From NCBI RefSeq assembly GCF_963576545.1, contig NC_083651.1:14323124-14387123 (forward strand): a stretch of DNA of 64,000 nt, in the 5' to 3' direction. Shown here in pieces: positions 35,617 through 46,626 of the stretch. Under the pieces are notes generated by a model that ran no database searches, was not told the origin of the DNA, and saw nothing but the letters and a program-made list of their open reading frames with translations. Origin of the DNA: Limanda limanda (Eukaryota; Chordata; Actinopteri; Pleuronectiformes; Pleuronectidae). The position numbers and the translations under genes are program-made. Each line of letters opens with the position of its first letter. The first letter of the stretch is position 1.

Positions 35617-36830
35617 CAGAGCTGCCAACTCTCACGCTTTCGCCGTGTGACACACGCTTTTGCATGTTTTCACACGCACTCACACCACACATCCGATTTC
35701 TCACGGCAAAAAAAAAACTGATTTTGGGCTGAGACGTATTCGTTCCTTTTCAAACTCCACGACGGTAGATGGCGCTAAGGAGTGCATTATTAATCCTATT
35801 CGCTGCATAGACATCCAATTTACCCCAAAGAGTATAGGAGTCCCGAAGTTAGCGACAGAAGAAGAGTTACAAAGACAACTGCGAAAGAAACTCAGGAAGA
35901 GAATCTATTGCTGAAGAAAATCTTCATCTCCAATCTGAGCAGAGACTAGGTATGTTCATGACATGTGGTTCAATTAAGTACTCACTCTCTCTGTGGTGAA
36001 TGTAAACTCAGCTGTCATAACAAGCAGCAGGAGAGCACCTTGTTAACCTCGTGGTACACTGCATGCACAAAACATCATAGCATTGTTTATTTAGGCTGCT
36101 CACATAGCATTTATATTTATCCATTGTATTGCTTAAAAAGGCTAATGTTTAAGCACTTTAAGCACATTTTTGTTTGATGGAATGTGTGGTGGGAGGCTTT
36201 GAATAATGAAAAATATTTCTCCCTAACTAATCTTGTGTCATTTTTTTCCTGAACATAAATCATTAACTGCTCTTAAGAATATAATTATTAACAATATAGG
36301 TTAGGTTTCAGTTAAGAATTAGTTGAATACCATTGTAATCAAAATGTCAATCAACCTACCTTGGTCAAATCTTAAACACAGGTCTATTAATTAGACTATA
36401 TTGTGGTACATAGACAGTCATTGAGGCACAACAATAGTTTTCTGGTTGAAAGTTCAGCTCAAGTCTAGAAGGCCTTACAAGTCATGATCAGATGAACATG
36501 AATCAGAATAAGTTCAGGTATTGCACATCTTTAGCATACCACCCAAAAAATCCACTAGAATGCAGGAAATAACAACTGCTTTAAACAAAATCCAGCTTTG
36601 TCTTTGCTTCACAGAATGTAACTAATGTTGTCCATCTCCAGTAGGCTGCCCCTTTCAACGACTTTGGGCCCCACAAACCACCAGAATGCAGGGCACAACA
36701 TGGGTACAACGCCAAATTAATTCCCAATTCCCTGATATTTGAGCCACCAATGTGTGTGGCTGCCTGCCCAAATATTGGTCACCCCCAACAAAATCTCACT
36801 CCAAGGTGTTTTGAGAAGTTGGCAGCTCTG
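35617..36830 (+). mobile_element. DNA transposon at the LINE ORF1/ORF2 junction (unit 1 copy)
   Basis: Ends are inverted repeats: CAGAGCTGCCAAC at 35617-35629 and GTTGGCAGCTCTG at 36818-36830. AGATGA flanks both sides (35611-35616 and 36831-36836). Removing the element joins LINE ORF1 to ORF2 seamlessly ('gaggaagatgatgatactta'). Homologues: 40580-41846, 46627-47894 and 48981-50273. Inside is an A- and CAC-rich left part containing 'gacggtagatggcgctaag' and an AT-rich right part without a transposase. The short frames in it (up to 103 codons in one unit) are not conserved as proteins. Superfamily not certain; hAT-like ends but a 6-bp rather than 8-bp duplication. Confidence 0.75.
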
Positions 36831-36850
36831 AGATGATGGTACTTATCCTT

Positions 36851-37417
36851 CAGGGGTGCCCAATACGTTGATCGCGAAGGCAGTGTGGGTCGATCGCACA
36901 ACTTGACAGGAGGCAGTCACGTGGACGTTCCGGCCCACGTACCCACCCGCCGCCGCCGCCGCACGCCCCCTGCCCTGGACGATGTTGCGAACGTCAACCG
37001 GGGCGGACTGCTCGTCACGCCGGGTTCAAACCGGACGCGGAAGCGATACCGGAGCACCGCGCCGCGTTAATCCCTAGAGCGCCGGCGCTTGGCTGTTTAC
37101 ACCGGACGCTGAAGCGCCGCGCTAATAATATCACATACTTTTGCTGTTATCAGCCTGCAGTAAAGACGGCATTTAATCATTTTTTTCAAGCATATGCTTA
37201 CTTGTTGCTCCAACATTAACTGCAACACAGCCCAACATGTGTCTTCTTTGTCTCATATGTGCTGAGGATCATAGGCCTACAGCTCACTGTACTTCTCCAC
37301 TTAAATTATTAATTTAATATCAATATTAAATTGGCGGGGGGGGGGGGGGGGGGTAGATCTTGTTGAGCTGGTCATTTCAAGAGTAGCTCACAAGCCTATA
37401 AAGTGTGGGCACCCCTG
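36851..37417 (+). mobile_element. hAT-type MITE between units 1 and 2, GC-rich core
   Basis: Inverted ends CAGGGGTGCCCA (36851-36862) and TGGGCACCCCTG (37406-37417) belong to a widespread vertebrate hAT family with the internal phrases 'gttgatcgcgaaggcag' and 'gagtagctcacaagcctata'. It is inserted in the LINE ORF2 start, splitting 'acttatcct' from 'ctccagtg', but a clean 8-bp duplication is not seen. The core (36915-37130) is far richer in CpG than the array around it. A G homopolymer lies at about 37335-37352. Confidence 0.8.
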
Positions 37418-37979
37418 CTCCAGTGAAATGTCAGGAGTCTGGTGGCCAATGGGCAAGAGTTTACAAAATTGTATATGCCATGACTTTATTTGTATAGCGC
37501 TTTTCAAAACAGCTGTTACATAGTGATTCACACAGAGGACAAATAAAAACAAGAAAACAAGACATCTGAAACAACAAGCATTTAGTAAAGGTACGTTTTA
37601 AGAGATGGTTCAGGGTGTAGGATTAGATATTAGATAACCAGTGGATATTTAAGGACCCTCGTACAGAGAAAGGTTACTTTTAACTTAACAGATCAAGTTG
37701 AGGTAAAAGTGTACAATTGTCCTGTGATATAAACAGTTATCTTTCTTCTCATGAGCATCAGACAGTGTTTGTGACACTGTGAAACCACACTCAGCAGGAA
37801 GGTCACAGTCTGTAAGCATCTTGCACATATGTGGTTTTCCTGCCGTTGAGTTTGTGTCAACTACATACATTATATATTTTAGTTTTTGATATTTATACCT
37901 ACAATTTTCATCATCATTTTAGCGTCAAGAAGGATGGAGCTTGAATTCTCAATATTTTCATTTGAAGTAAATCATCATA

Positions 37980-38121
37980 TTTGTGGTTTCATTCACATTC
38001 ACCAGGCATACTTTAGTTTCAGGTTTCGACAAAGAGCAACTAACCACTTCCTTTTCTCTGTGCCTCCTCCACCAACACTGATAAAGTCTGTGAAGCTCCA
38101 GTCTGTCTCTCTTTCTGTCTA
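37980..38121 (+). promoter_or_regulatory. Receptor gene promoter region, unit 2
   Basis: RUNX-type TGTGGTTT at 37982-37989 and ETS-type CCACTTCCT at 38044-38052, followed by a CT-rich leader just before the ATG at 38122. This is the only copy joining an intact promoter pair to an intact coding sequence. Binding is inferred from consensus words only. Confidence 0.35.
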
Positions 38122-39447
38122 ATGGCCGCCATGTTCCACTTGAACCAAGCTGCTGTGCTCGCTGTTCATCTCGTAGTTATGTGTCCTGTCCTCGCAGGTA
38201 CGTCAGAAGTTTATGTTTTTAGATGCGTGATTTTCTGCAGATGTAATTTACACATTTTATTTTATACTGACTGATTTTCTCCTTTACCTAATAGAGATTT
38301 TAGAGATTTTTCCAGATGACCACAGCAGTATACTGGTGTCCAGCGGAGACTCTGTCACGTTCACTTGCAACATATCCACAAACAGAATAATACAAATCAA
38401 CTGGACCAAAGACAGATTTATTTTTGCTCACTCTATGTCACTCAATCAGACTTTTTCAAATTTCACCTCTCACAGAGTGAGAATAGACGTTGACTTTCCT
38501 TCAAAGCTGCAAATTTCTAATGCTCAGCATGAAGACTCAGGACTATATCAATGTAGTGTGACTGACACAAAAGGTCTATGGAGTAACAGGTGGAATCTAA
38601 CCGTGGCTGGGACACCTCAAGGTAAGCAGGGCACCGTGCGTAGTGCAAGTCAAGGTTCAAACCGTCCTGCTACCTGCATAAATACACTTTCTTTTCTTAC
38701 AGAAGTCCGGTCGTGGTCTTTTCTTTACTCAATTGTACTTGGAGTTGTGTTGCTCCTCTTTGGCATCACTGCAGCTCTTTGCCTCTGCAGGTGAGTTGCA
38801 GCTTTTAACTGTTAGATTCTGATGAAACTGAATAACTATGGATGGATCTGGTCAGTTGTAGATCAGTTATCAGCTCTGGGAACTAAGACCTATTTGACTG
38901 TAAAGCTCAATCACAGATAATTCATTTAAAGTGTCATTGCCTCCAGGGACGTCCTTTCATGTTGTTATTCATGTGCAGGTTTTTCTCTAAAAGTTAAAGT
39001 GAACGTTATTTCTTCTGCTCATAGCGTTGGTTTGTTTGCTACAGAACGGACTTTGTGTTTAGATTTACTACTTTATTTTACTTCTATTACTTTACGACTC
39101 AACATTTGTATTTTGAGCAAATTGCACAAATATGTAATTATTAGTCATATAAATATGTGGGATTTTTTCACACATAATTTCCCCCCTGCCACTTATAATA
39201 AATATTTGTCTCTAGATCAAACTCGTTCAGAGTAAACAGCATCAACTTAATCTCATCTGGTTTTCCTCTTTTATCGAAAACCGCATCTCTTTTATCACAA
39301 TTTTACTTCTGCAGAATACGCAGGGCCGGGACCTCAATCAAGAGACGCTGTGACCACAGGACTCTGACTTGTGCCGAGTACAGACAGATTACAAGAGGTG
39401 GTAAATATGAACCGATAGACTCAGTTGAATGGCCTCGCCTTGACTGA
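38122..39447 (+). CDS. Single V-set Ig membrane receptor, intact copy 2
   Basis: Four exons: 38122-38197, 38295-38621, 38703-38790 and 39315-39447, all with GT/AG introns and compatible phases (1, 1, 2), giving 207 aa. Residues 1-25 are a signal peptide (hydrophobic AVLAVHLVVMCPVLA). The Ig domain has the V-set hallmarks: C50, W62 in INWTK, and D106-S-G-L-Y-Q-C112. Five N-glycosylation sequons lie at N51, N61, N76, N81 and N126. A very short stalk leads to a membrane helix at about 140-163 without charged residues. The 44-residue basic tail carries EYRQI (Y186) and KYEPI (Y195). It is a leukocyte-type surface receptor by architecture. The INWTK and Y.C contexts recall the CD226/TIGIT/nectin group, but orthology is not established and the ligand is unknown. 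Not a retrocopy, because introns are present. Confidence 0.8.
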
Positions 39448-40579
39448 GAGGTATGAAGATAACATTACAGCTAAATAAGAATACAGAGAGATTTTGAACA
39501 GATATCACAAGATAGAGGACATTTTGTTTATGATGATGTATAAAAATAAATGAATCCACAAAATGTTCACAGAGGCCAACATAATGATATATATATACGT
39601 ATATATATTGTTAAAATATCCTGAAGCAATGTTTCACATTATTCTATGGTAACCAGACAGCTCATGTCAGCTTTCTGTGGATGGGCATGTGACAATCACA
39701 TGCATGATATATAATATTTCTAATCTGATATTCTGCCATTACTGACAATAATCCATCAATTCATTTACCTTCCATTTTGCTACAAACTGTTTATTCTGAT
39801 CAATGCTGTAAATACCCTTATCTTTCTGACGTTATCCATTACACGTAGCATCTACTGCACTTCTGACCGTCCTGGGAGAGGGATCCCTCACATGTGGCTC
39901 TCTCTGAGGTTTCTACCTTCTTTTTACCCTGTTAAGTGGTTTTAATTTTAATTGTTTTATTTACTCTTGAAGGTTAAGGGCAGAGGATGTCACACCTTGT
40001 TAATGCCCTATGAGACAAATTGTGAATTGTGAATATGGGCTGTACAAATAAAATTGAATTCGTTGATTGATGTAAAATATACTGGATGTTGACATGGGTT
40101 AAGGCTTCTATTTGGTTGCAAAAAAAAAAAAAATACGGAAACCGTCACTCATGTATTGATAGAGTTTGACAAATATAATGAACAAAGATGGTAATTGTAA
40201 TCATGAGAAGCTAATATTACTTGATGTATTCCCTAACTAAATTTGTTAGGGATCACATATGCTGAGGCTGTTAAGAACGTTATCAAATGTGGTGAAGTAG
40301 AGGAAATGAAGAGGAATGAAGGGTGAGGCTCCCCTCCAGTAACACGTGGAACAGAAGACTCAATGGTGGAAAACAAGTCTAATTTCCTGACCTTTATTGT
40401 TGAGTTATTGTGTGACATGAAGCAGACAGAAAAGTAATTCGGATGTGGTTAGAGATGTGGTGAAAACTGCAGAGAGCGTTCCTGGAATTGAAGAGGTTGA
40501 GCCATCAACACTTTACAGACATGTGTTTTCTAGAGAAAGGAAAGGTCAAAACAAGTGGAGGCCGAACAGAGGAAGATGA

Positions 40580-41846
40580 CAGAGCTGCCAACTCTCACAC
40601 TTTCGCCGTGTGACACACGCTTTTCCCTTTTTATCATAGCCACACATCCAATTTCTCACGCCAAAAAAAAAAATCTGATTTTGGGCCGAGACGCGTAGAT
40701 TCCTTTTCAAACTCCACGACGGTAGATGGCGCTAAGCAGCGCATCGTTAACCCTATTCGCTGCATAGACATCCAATTTACCCCAAAGAGTATAGGTGTCC
40801 CGAAGTTAGCGACAGAAGAAGAGTTACAAAGACAACCGCAAGAGAAACTCGGGAAGAGAATCTATCGCTGAATTAAATCTTCATCTCAAATATGAGCAGA
40901 GACAAGGTATGTTATTCCATGTGTTTCAATTAAGTACTCACTCTCTTAAACTTTAAATCTTGAAAGAAATTATTTGTTTGTGTTTGTGCATGTGAACTTG
41001 ATTTTGTGTGGTGAATGTAAACTCAGCTGTCACAACAAGCAGCAGGAGAGCACCTTGTTAACCTCGTGGTATACTGCATGCTCAAAACATCATGGCGTTG
41101 TTTATTTAGGCTGCTCACATAGCATTTATCTTTATCCATTGTATTGCTTAAAAAGGCTAATGCTTAAGCACTTTAAGCACTTTTTTGTTTGATGGAATGT
41201 GTGGTGGGAGGCTTTGAATAATGAAAAATATTTCTCCCTAACTAATCTTGTGCCATTTTTTCCTGAACATAAATCATTAACTGCTCTTAAGAATACAATT
41301 ATTAACAATTTAGGTTAGGTTTCAGTTAAGAATTAGTTGAATACCGTTGTAATCAAAATGTCAATCAACCTACCTTGGTCAAGTCTTAAACACAGGTCTA
41401 TTAATTAGGCTATATTGTGGTACATAGACAGTCATTGAGGCACAACAATAGTTTTCTGGTTGAATGTTCAGCTCAAGTCTAGAAGGCCCTACAAGTCATG
41501 ATCAGATGAACATGAATCAAAATAAGTTCAGGTATTGCACATCTTTAGCATACCACCCAAAAATACACTAGAATGCAGGAAATCACATCTACTTAAACTA
41601 AAATTTAGCTATGTTTTTGCTTCACAGAATGTAACCAATGTTGTCCATCTCCAGTCAGCCGCCCCTTTCAACGACTTTGGGCCTCTCAAACCACCAGAAT
41701 GCAGGGCACAACATGGGTACAACGCCAAATTAATTCCAATTCCCTGATATTTGAGCCACCAACGTGTGTGGCTGCGTGCGCGGCAAAATTTTGGTCACCC
41801 CCTACAAAATATCACTCCAAGGTTTTTCGAAAAGTTGGCAGCTCTG
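40580..41846 (+). mobile_element. DNA transposon, unit 2 copy
   Basis: Same element as at 35617-36830, with CAGAGCTGCCAAC at the left and GTTGGCAGCTCTG at the right, flanked by AGATGA. Part of the tandem unit rather than an independent insertion. Confidence 0.75.
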
Positions 41847-42564
41847 AGATGATGATACTTATCCTCCAGTGGAATGTCAGGAGTCTCGTGGCCAATGGGC
41901 AAGAGTTTACAAAATTGTATAGGCCATGACTTTATTTGTATAGCGCTTTTCAAAACAGCTGTTACATAGTGATTCACACAGAGGACAAATAAAAACAAGA
42001 AAACAAGACATCTGAAACAACAAGCATTTAGTAAAGGTAAGTTTTAAGAGATGGTTCAGGCTGTAGGATTAGATGAATGTCACCAGTGGATATTTAAGGA
42101 CCCTCGTACAGAGAAAGGTTATTTTTAACTTAACAGATCAAGTTCAGGTAAAAGTGTTCAATTGTCCTGTGATAAAAACAGTTATCTTTCTTCTCATGAG
42201 CATCAGACAGTGTTTGTCACACTGTGAAGCCACACTCAGCAGGAGGGTCACAGTCTGTAAGCATCTTGCACCTATGTGGTTTTCCTGCCGTTGAGAATGT
42301 CAACTACATACATTATATTTTTTAGTTTTTGATATTTATACCTACAATTTTCATCATCATTTTAGCGTCAAGAAGGATGGAGCTTGAATTCTCAATATTT
42401 TCATTTGAAGTAAATCATCATATTTGAGGTTTCATTCACATTCACCAGGCATACTTTAGTTTCAGGTTTCGACAAAGAGCAACTAACCACTTCCTTTTCT
42501 CTGTGCCTCCTCCACAAACACTGATAAAGTCTGTGAAGCTCCAGTCTGTCTCTCTCTCTGTCTA

Positions 42565-43541
42565 ATGGCCGCCATGTTGCACTTGAACCAAGCTGCTGTG
42601 CTCGCTGTTCATCTCGTAGTTATGTGTCCTGACCTCTCAGGACTATATCAATGTAGTGCGACTGACATCAAAGGTCCATGGAGGAACATGTGGAATCTAA
42701 CCGTGGCTGGGACACCTCCAGGTAAGCAGGGCATCGGGCGTAGTGCAAGTCAAGGTTCACACTGTCCTGCTACCTGCATAAATACACTTTCTTTTTTTGC
42801 AGAAGTCCTGTCGAGGTATTTTCGATGCACAATTCTACCTGGAGTTGTGTTGCTCCTCTTTGGCATCACTGCAGCTGTTTGCCTCCACAGGTGAGTTACA
42901 GCTTTTAAGTGTTAGATTCTGATGAAACTGATTAACTATGAATGGATCTGTTCAGTTGTAGAGCAGTTATCAGCTCTGGGAACTAAGACCTATTTGACTG
43001 TAAAGCTCAATCACAGATAATTAATTTAAAGTGCCATTACCTCCAGGGACGTCCTGTCATCTTGTTATTCATGTGCAGGCTTTTCTTTAAAAGTGAACGT
43101 TATTTCTTCTGCTCATAGCGTTGGTTGGTTTGTTATTGAATGGACTTTGTGTTTAGATTTACTACTTAATTTTATTTCTATTACTTTACCACTCGACATT
43201 TGTATTTTGAGTAAATTGCACACATATGTAATTATAAGTCATCTAAATATGTGTGATCTTTTTCACACATAATTTCCCCCCTGCCACTTATAATAAATAT
43301 TTGTCCCTAGATCAAACTCGTTCCCAGTAAACAGCAACAACTTGATCTCATCTGGTTTTGCTCTTTTATCAAAAACCGCATCTCTTTATCACAATTTTAC
43401 TTCTGCAGAATGCGCAGGGCCAGGACCTCAAACAAGAGACGCTGTGACCACAGGACTCTGACTTGTGCAGAATACAGACAAATTACAAGAGGTGGTAAAT
43501 ATGAACCGATAGACTCAGTTGAATGGCCTTTACTTGACTGA
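42565..43541 (+). pseudogene. V-set Ig receptor, copy 3 (in-frame loss of most of the Ig domain)
   Basis: The signal-peptide exon is fused directly to the end of the Ig exon (42565-42721). It is followed by the membrane exon 42803-42890 and tail exon 43409-43541, with intact splice sites. The frame is open throughout and predicts 125 aa: signal peptide, the last Ig strands starting at SGLYQC, membrane helix, and tail with EYRQI/KYEPI. Intron 1 and the first two-thirds of the Ig exon, including the first cysteine and the tryptophan, are gone. Relative to copy 2 the junction falls on a shared CAGG, suggesting microhomology-mediated deletion. It could still make a small membrane protein, but no Ig fold is expected. 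Called a pseudogene with that reservation. Confidence 0.7.
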
Positions 43542-43664
43542 GAGGTATGAAGATCACATTACAGCTGAATAAGAATACAGAGAGATTTTGGACAGATACC
43601 ACAAGATAGAGGACATTTTGTTTATGTTGATGAATCCACAAAATGTTCACGTAGGCCAACATAA

Positions 43665-43665
<1 letters not shown>

Positions 43666-43720
<55 letters not shown>
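43666..43720. repeat. (TA)n microsatellite in unit 3
   Basis: About 27 AT dinucleotides with a single C interruption. The same place in unit 2 (39585-39608) has a much shorter run and unit 1 shorter still, so it has expanded after duplication. Confidence 0.95.
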
Positions 43721-44806
43721 TGTTAAAATATCCTGAAGCAATTATTCTATGGTAACCAGACAGCTCATATCAGCTTTCTGTGGCTGGGCATGTGACAATA
43801 ACATGCATGATATATAATATTTCTACTCCGACATTCTGCCATTACTGACAATAATCCATCATTTCATTTACCTTCCATTATGCTACAAACTGTTTATTCT
43901 AATCAATGCTGTAAATACCCTTATCTTTCTGATGTTCTCCATTACACGTGGCATCTACTGCACTTCTGTCCGTCCTGTGAGAGGGATCCCTCACATGTGG
44001 CTCTCTCTGAGGTTTCTACTTCCTTTTACGTTGTTAAGTGTTTTTAATTTTAATTGTTTTACTTACTCTTGTTGATGGTTACGGGCAGAGGATGTCACAC
44101 CTTGTTAAAGTCCTATGAGAAAAATTGTGATTTGTGAATATGGGCTGTATAAATAAAATTGAATTGATTGAATGATGTAAAATATACTGGATGTTGACAT
44201 GTGTTAAGGCTTCTATTTGGTTGCAAAAAAATAGTGAAACTGTCACTGATGTATTGATAGAGTTTGACAAATATAATGAACAAAGATGGTAATTGTTGCT
44301 AAATATTACTGAAAATTTGTTAGGGAATACATCAAGGAATATACATTTAGTTCTAATGAACTACTTAAGAGAAACAGGACTTAAGAAAATAATAATAACA
44401 TTTTTTGTTTAGTTTTGTCTGCTGCCAAGCTAAAGCACCCACTCCAGTCCAAAAGGTGGCGATAATGCATCTATGAGCTAAAACCGCCAAGAAACCCCAC
44501 AAACAGAAGAACGGTCATTTAGGAGCAAAATAGAGGGTGAAGCAGCCCAGAGAAATGAATAAAGGGACCACATATGCTAACCTTGGCGCCCTAGGCGGGA
44601 TTTCAGAATGGCGCCCCCCCCCCAACATACACACGCAAATTGTCATGCATCCCCAAGAACTTTTGGACTGTATACAGATGCACACACAGGCAGACACAAT
44701 TCTAAGCTATAAAACATAATAAAAATATATAATAAAAATATATACACACACACAAGAGTATGTGCTTGTGTGTTTCTGTCTGTTTGGACACAACTGACAA
44801 ATGTGT

Positions 44807-45948
44807 GGATTAAGCAGTGTTTGGCAAGTTACTGAAAATTAGTAATTAGTTACAGTTACTAGTAACTTCTTTTAAAAGTAATTGAATTACCCCACCAGTT
44901 ACTGTATATCAAAAGTAATTAGTTACTAGGGAAAGTAACTTTTAAGTTACTTTTATGTCTGCTTTTTAAATGTAATGAATATGAACAGTACTGAACAGTC
45001 AAACACAATAAACATATTTTTTAGACCTATTTATTGTAATCTACAGGGCAACAGGCCCATGTGTGGGTCATTTGGTACCAGGCCGCAAAGAAAGAATAAA
45101 CATTTTACATGTTTTCTGTTTTAAAATAAAACCGTTTTATTTTGAAAAATTACCGGGTCCTCTGCGTTATGACTCATGCTTTATGCATGTCAAGAGGCTT
45201 GTCTCGGTCACGTCACTTTTTCGCTGAACACAAACCAGCATGGTATTTTTCGGACCCATTTGTCAACAAACCAGGTGAATCCAGCATGTCTGTGCCAGAA
45301 GAAGATCAGCTGCTGGAGATCGCAAATGACGGCGGCCTTAAAAATATGTTTGAGAAAACAACTCTGGCGGTGTCCTGGATTAAAGTCACGGCAGAATACC
45401 CTGAGATCGCCACAACAGCACTAACAACTCTGTTGCCATTTCCGACTTCATATCTGTAGTGACATCGGTGGAATTATTTTTAATTCACGAATTAATGTTT
45501 ATTTTAAATAACAAAACAACCTCTCCAAAAGCGCATCGTGTGCGTAATGGAGCTTTGTGATCCGTTCATCTCCGTCTTGCTGGTAACTTACCACGCAATA
45601 ATTAATTTGAGGCCGCATATTAACAATTCGTTAATTTCGTTAAATAAATAAAAAATCTACCGATGTCACCAGAGTCCGTACCAGAGGGACTCCGTGGTGA
45701 GGCTCCGTAGCCGAACCTTAACGGCCGGTCCGTGAAAATATTGTCTGACGTCCAACCTTGTCTTCTTGTCTGCAAGTGTTCATTTTTCACAAAAGAGAGT
45801 AACGCGAGTAACGAACTCATTTAAATTTCAGTAATTGTAACTGCGTAGTCTGCGTTACTTGATTTAAAAAATACTTTGTTACATGTTCGTTACCGCTAAA
45901 AGTAGTGGAATTACAGTAACGCGTTACACTCCCAACACTGGGATTAAG
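44807..45948 (+). mobile_element. Nested hAT element with perfect 8-bp duplication
   Basis: An 1126-bp element, 44815-45940, begins CAGTGTTTGGCAAGTTACT and ends 'gcgttacactcccaacactg'. The ends are inverted repeats of the CAGTGTTGGG family, with many GTTAC/GTAAC subterminal words. The octamer GGATTAAG flanks it at 44807-44814 and 45941-45948. It keeps a piece of a transposase (45142-45459) and is therefore an internally deleted copy of an autonomous hAT. Confidence 0.92.
45142..45459 (+). pseudogene. hAT transposase C-terminal fragment
   Basis: The 105-codon frame contains DPFVNKPGES, EEDQLLEIANDGGLKNMFE, WIKVTAEYPEIATTAL and ends LLPFPTSYL plus a stop. These are the blocks leading into the hAT dimerisation region of ZBED/SCAND3-like transposases (typically '...YPE.A..AL..LLPFPT.YLCE.GFS'). 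The catalytic part and the final region are missing. Not a host gene. Confidence 0.75.
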
Positions 45949-46626
45949 TACATAATTGAAGATGGGGACATTTTTATCATGTGGCAGCAATAAACAGGGA
46001 AATGAAACTCCAGGAGAACAGCGGAGAAATCGAAAGAAATATATAAATTTTCGGTGTGTTTCCGGCCCGATTTGCTCGCAGCGAGCAAAAAAAATAGAAC
46101 AGACCCCGAAACCATCGCTGCAGATCGCGAGCCGGCCGCGGCGCTGCCGGTGCGAACAGCCCAATTATTTAACATGCGCGCGGAAAGGAAGCGGACAGCT
46201 TTCGTGGCGCTTCTATCTCCGGTTTAGAAGATGATGTTGTGATGTGAATGTTTTGGTTTATATTGCATGTGTCACGTCATGATAAATCAGTCCCTTGTGC
46301 CGCCCTCTCGGCATTTTGCGCCCTAGGCAACCGCCTACTTCGCCTATGCCAGGAGCCGCCCCTGGGGGGGGGGTCTTCTGTTGCAGCAACACGTGCAACA
46401 GAAGACTCAATGGTGGAAAACAAGTCTAATTTCCTGACCTTTATTGTTGAGTTATTGTGTGACATGAAGCAGACAGAAAAGTAATTCGGATGTGGTTAGA
46501 GATGTGGTAAAAACTGCTGAGAGGGTTCATGGAATTGAAGAGGTTGAGCCATCAACACTTTACAGACATGTGTTTTCTAGAGAAAGGAAAGGTCAAAACA
46601 AGTGGAGGCCGAACAGAGGAAGATGA

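Larger units (their letters stand above)
44579..46364 (-). mobile_element. hAT-type insertion in unit 3, left end truncated
   Basis: The right edge, read on the - strand, begins CAGGGGCGGCTCCTGGCATA, a hAT-type terminus, and continues into 'ggcggttgcctagggcgcaa'. The left edge shows 'ttggcgccctaggcgggatt' but not the final terminus. Compared with units 1 and 4, roughly 130 bp of LINE ORF1 sequence next to the insertion are missing (junctions at 44578 and 46364), so insertion and deletion went together or the end was lost later. A second hAT (44815-45940) is nested inside. Confidence 0.7.

Noticed and set aside
31966..36855. CRISPR-like or regularly spaced repeat interpretation of the array
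   Set aside because: Units are several kilobases, contain genes and transposons, and occur in a vertebrate genome; they are ordinary tandem duplications.
32688..39447. Receptor genes as retrocopies moved by the adjacent LINE
   Set aside because: All copies keep their introns and promoter region, so they arose by DNA duplication, not reverse transcription.
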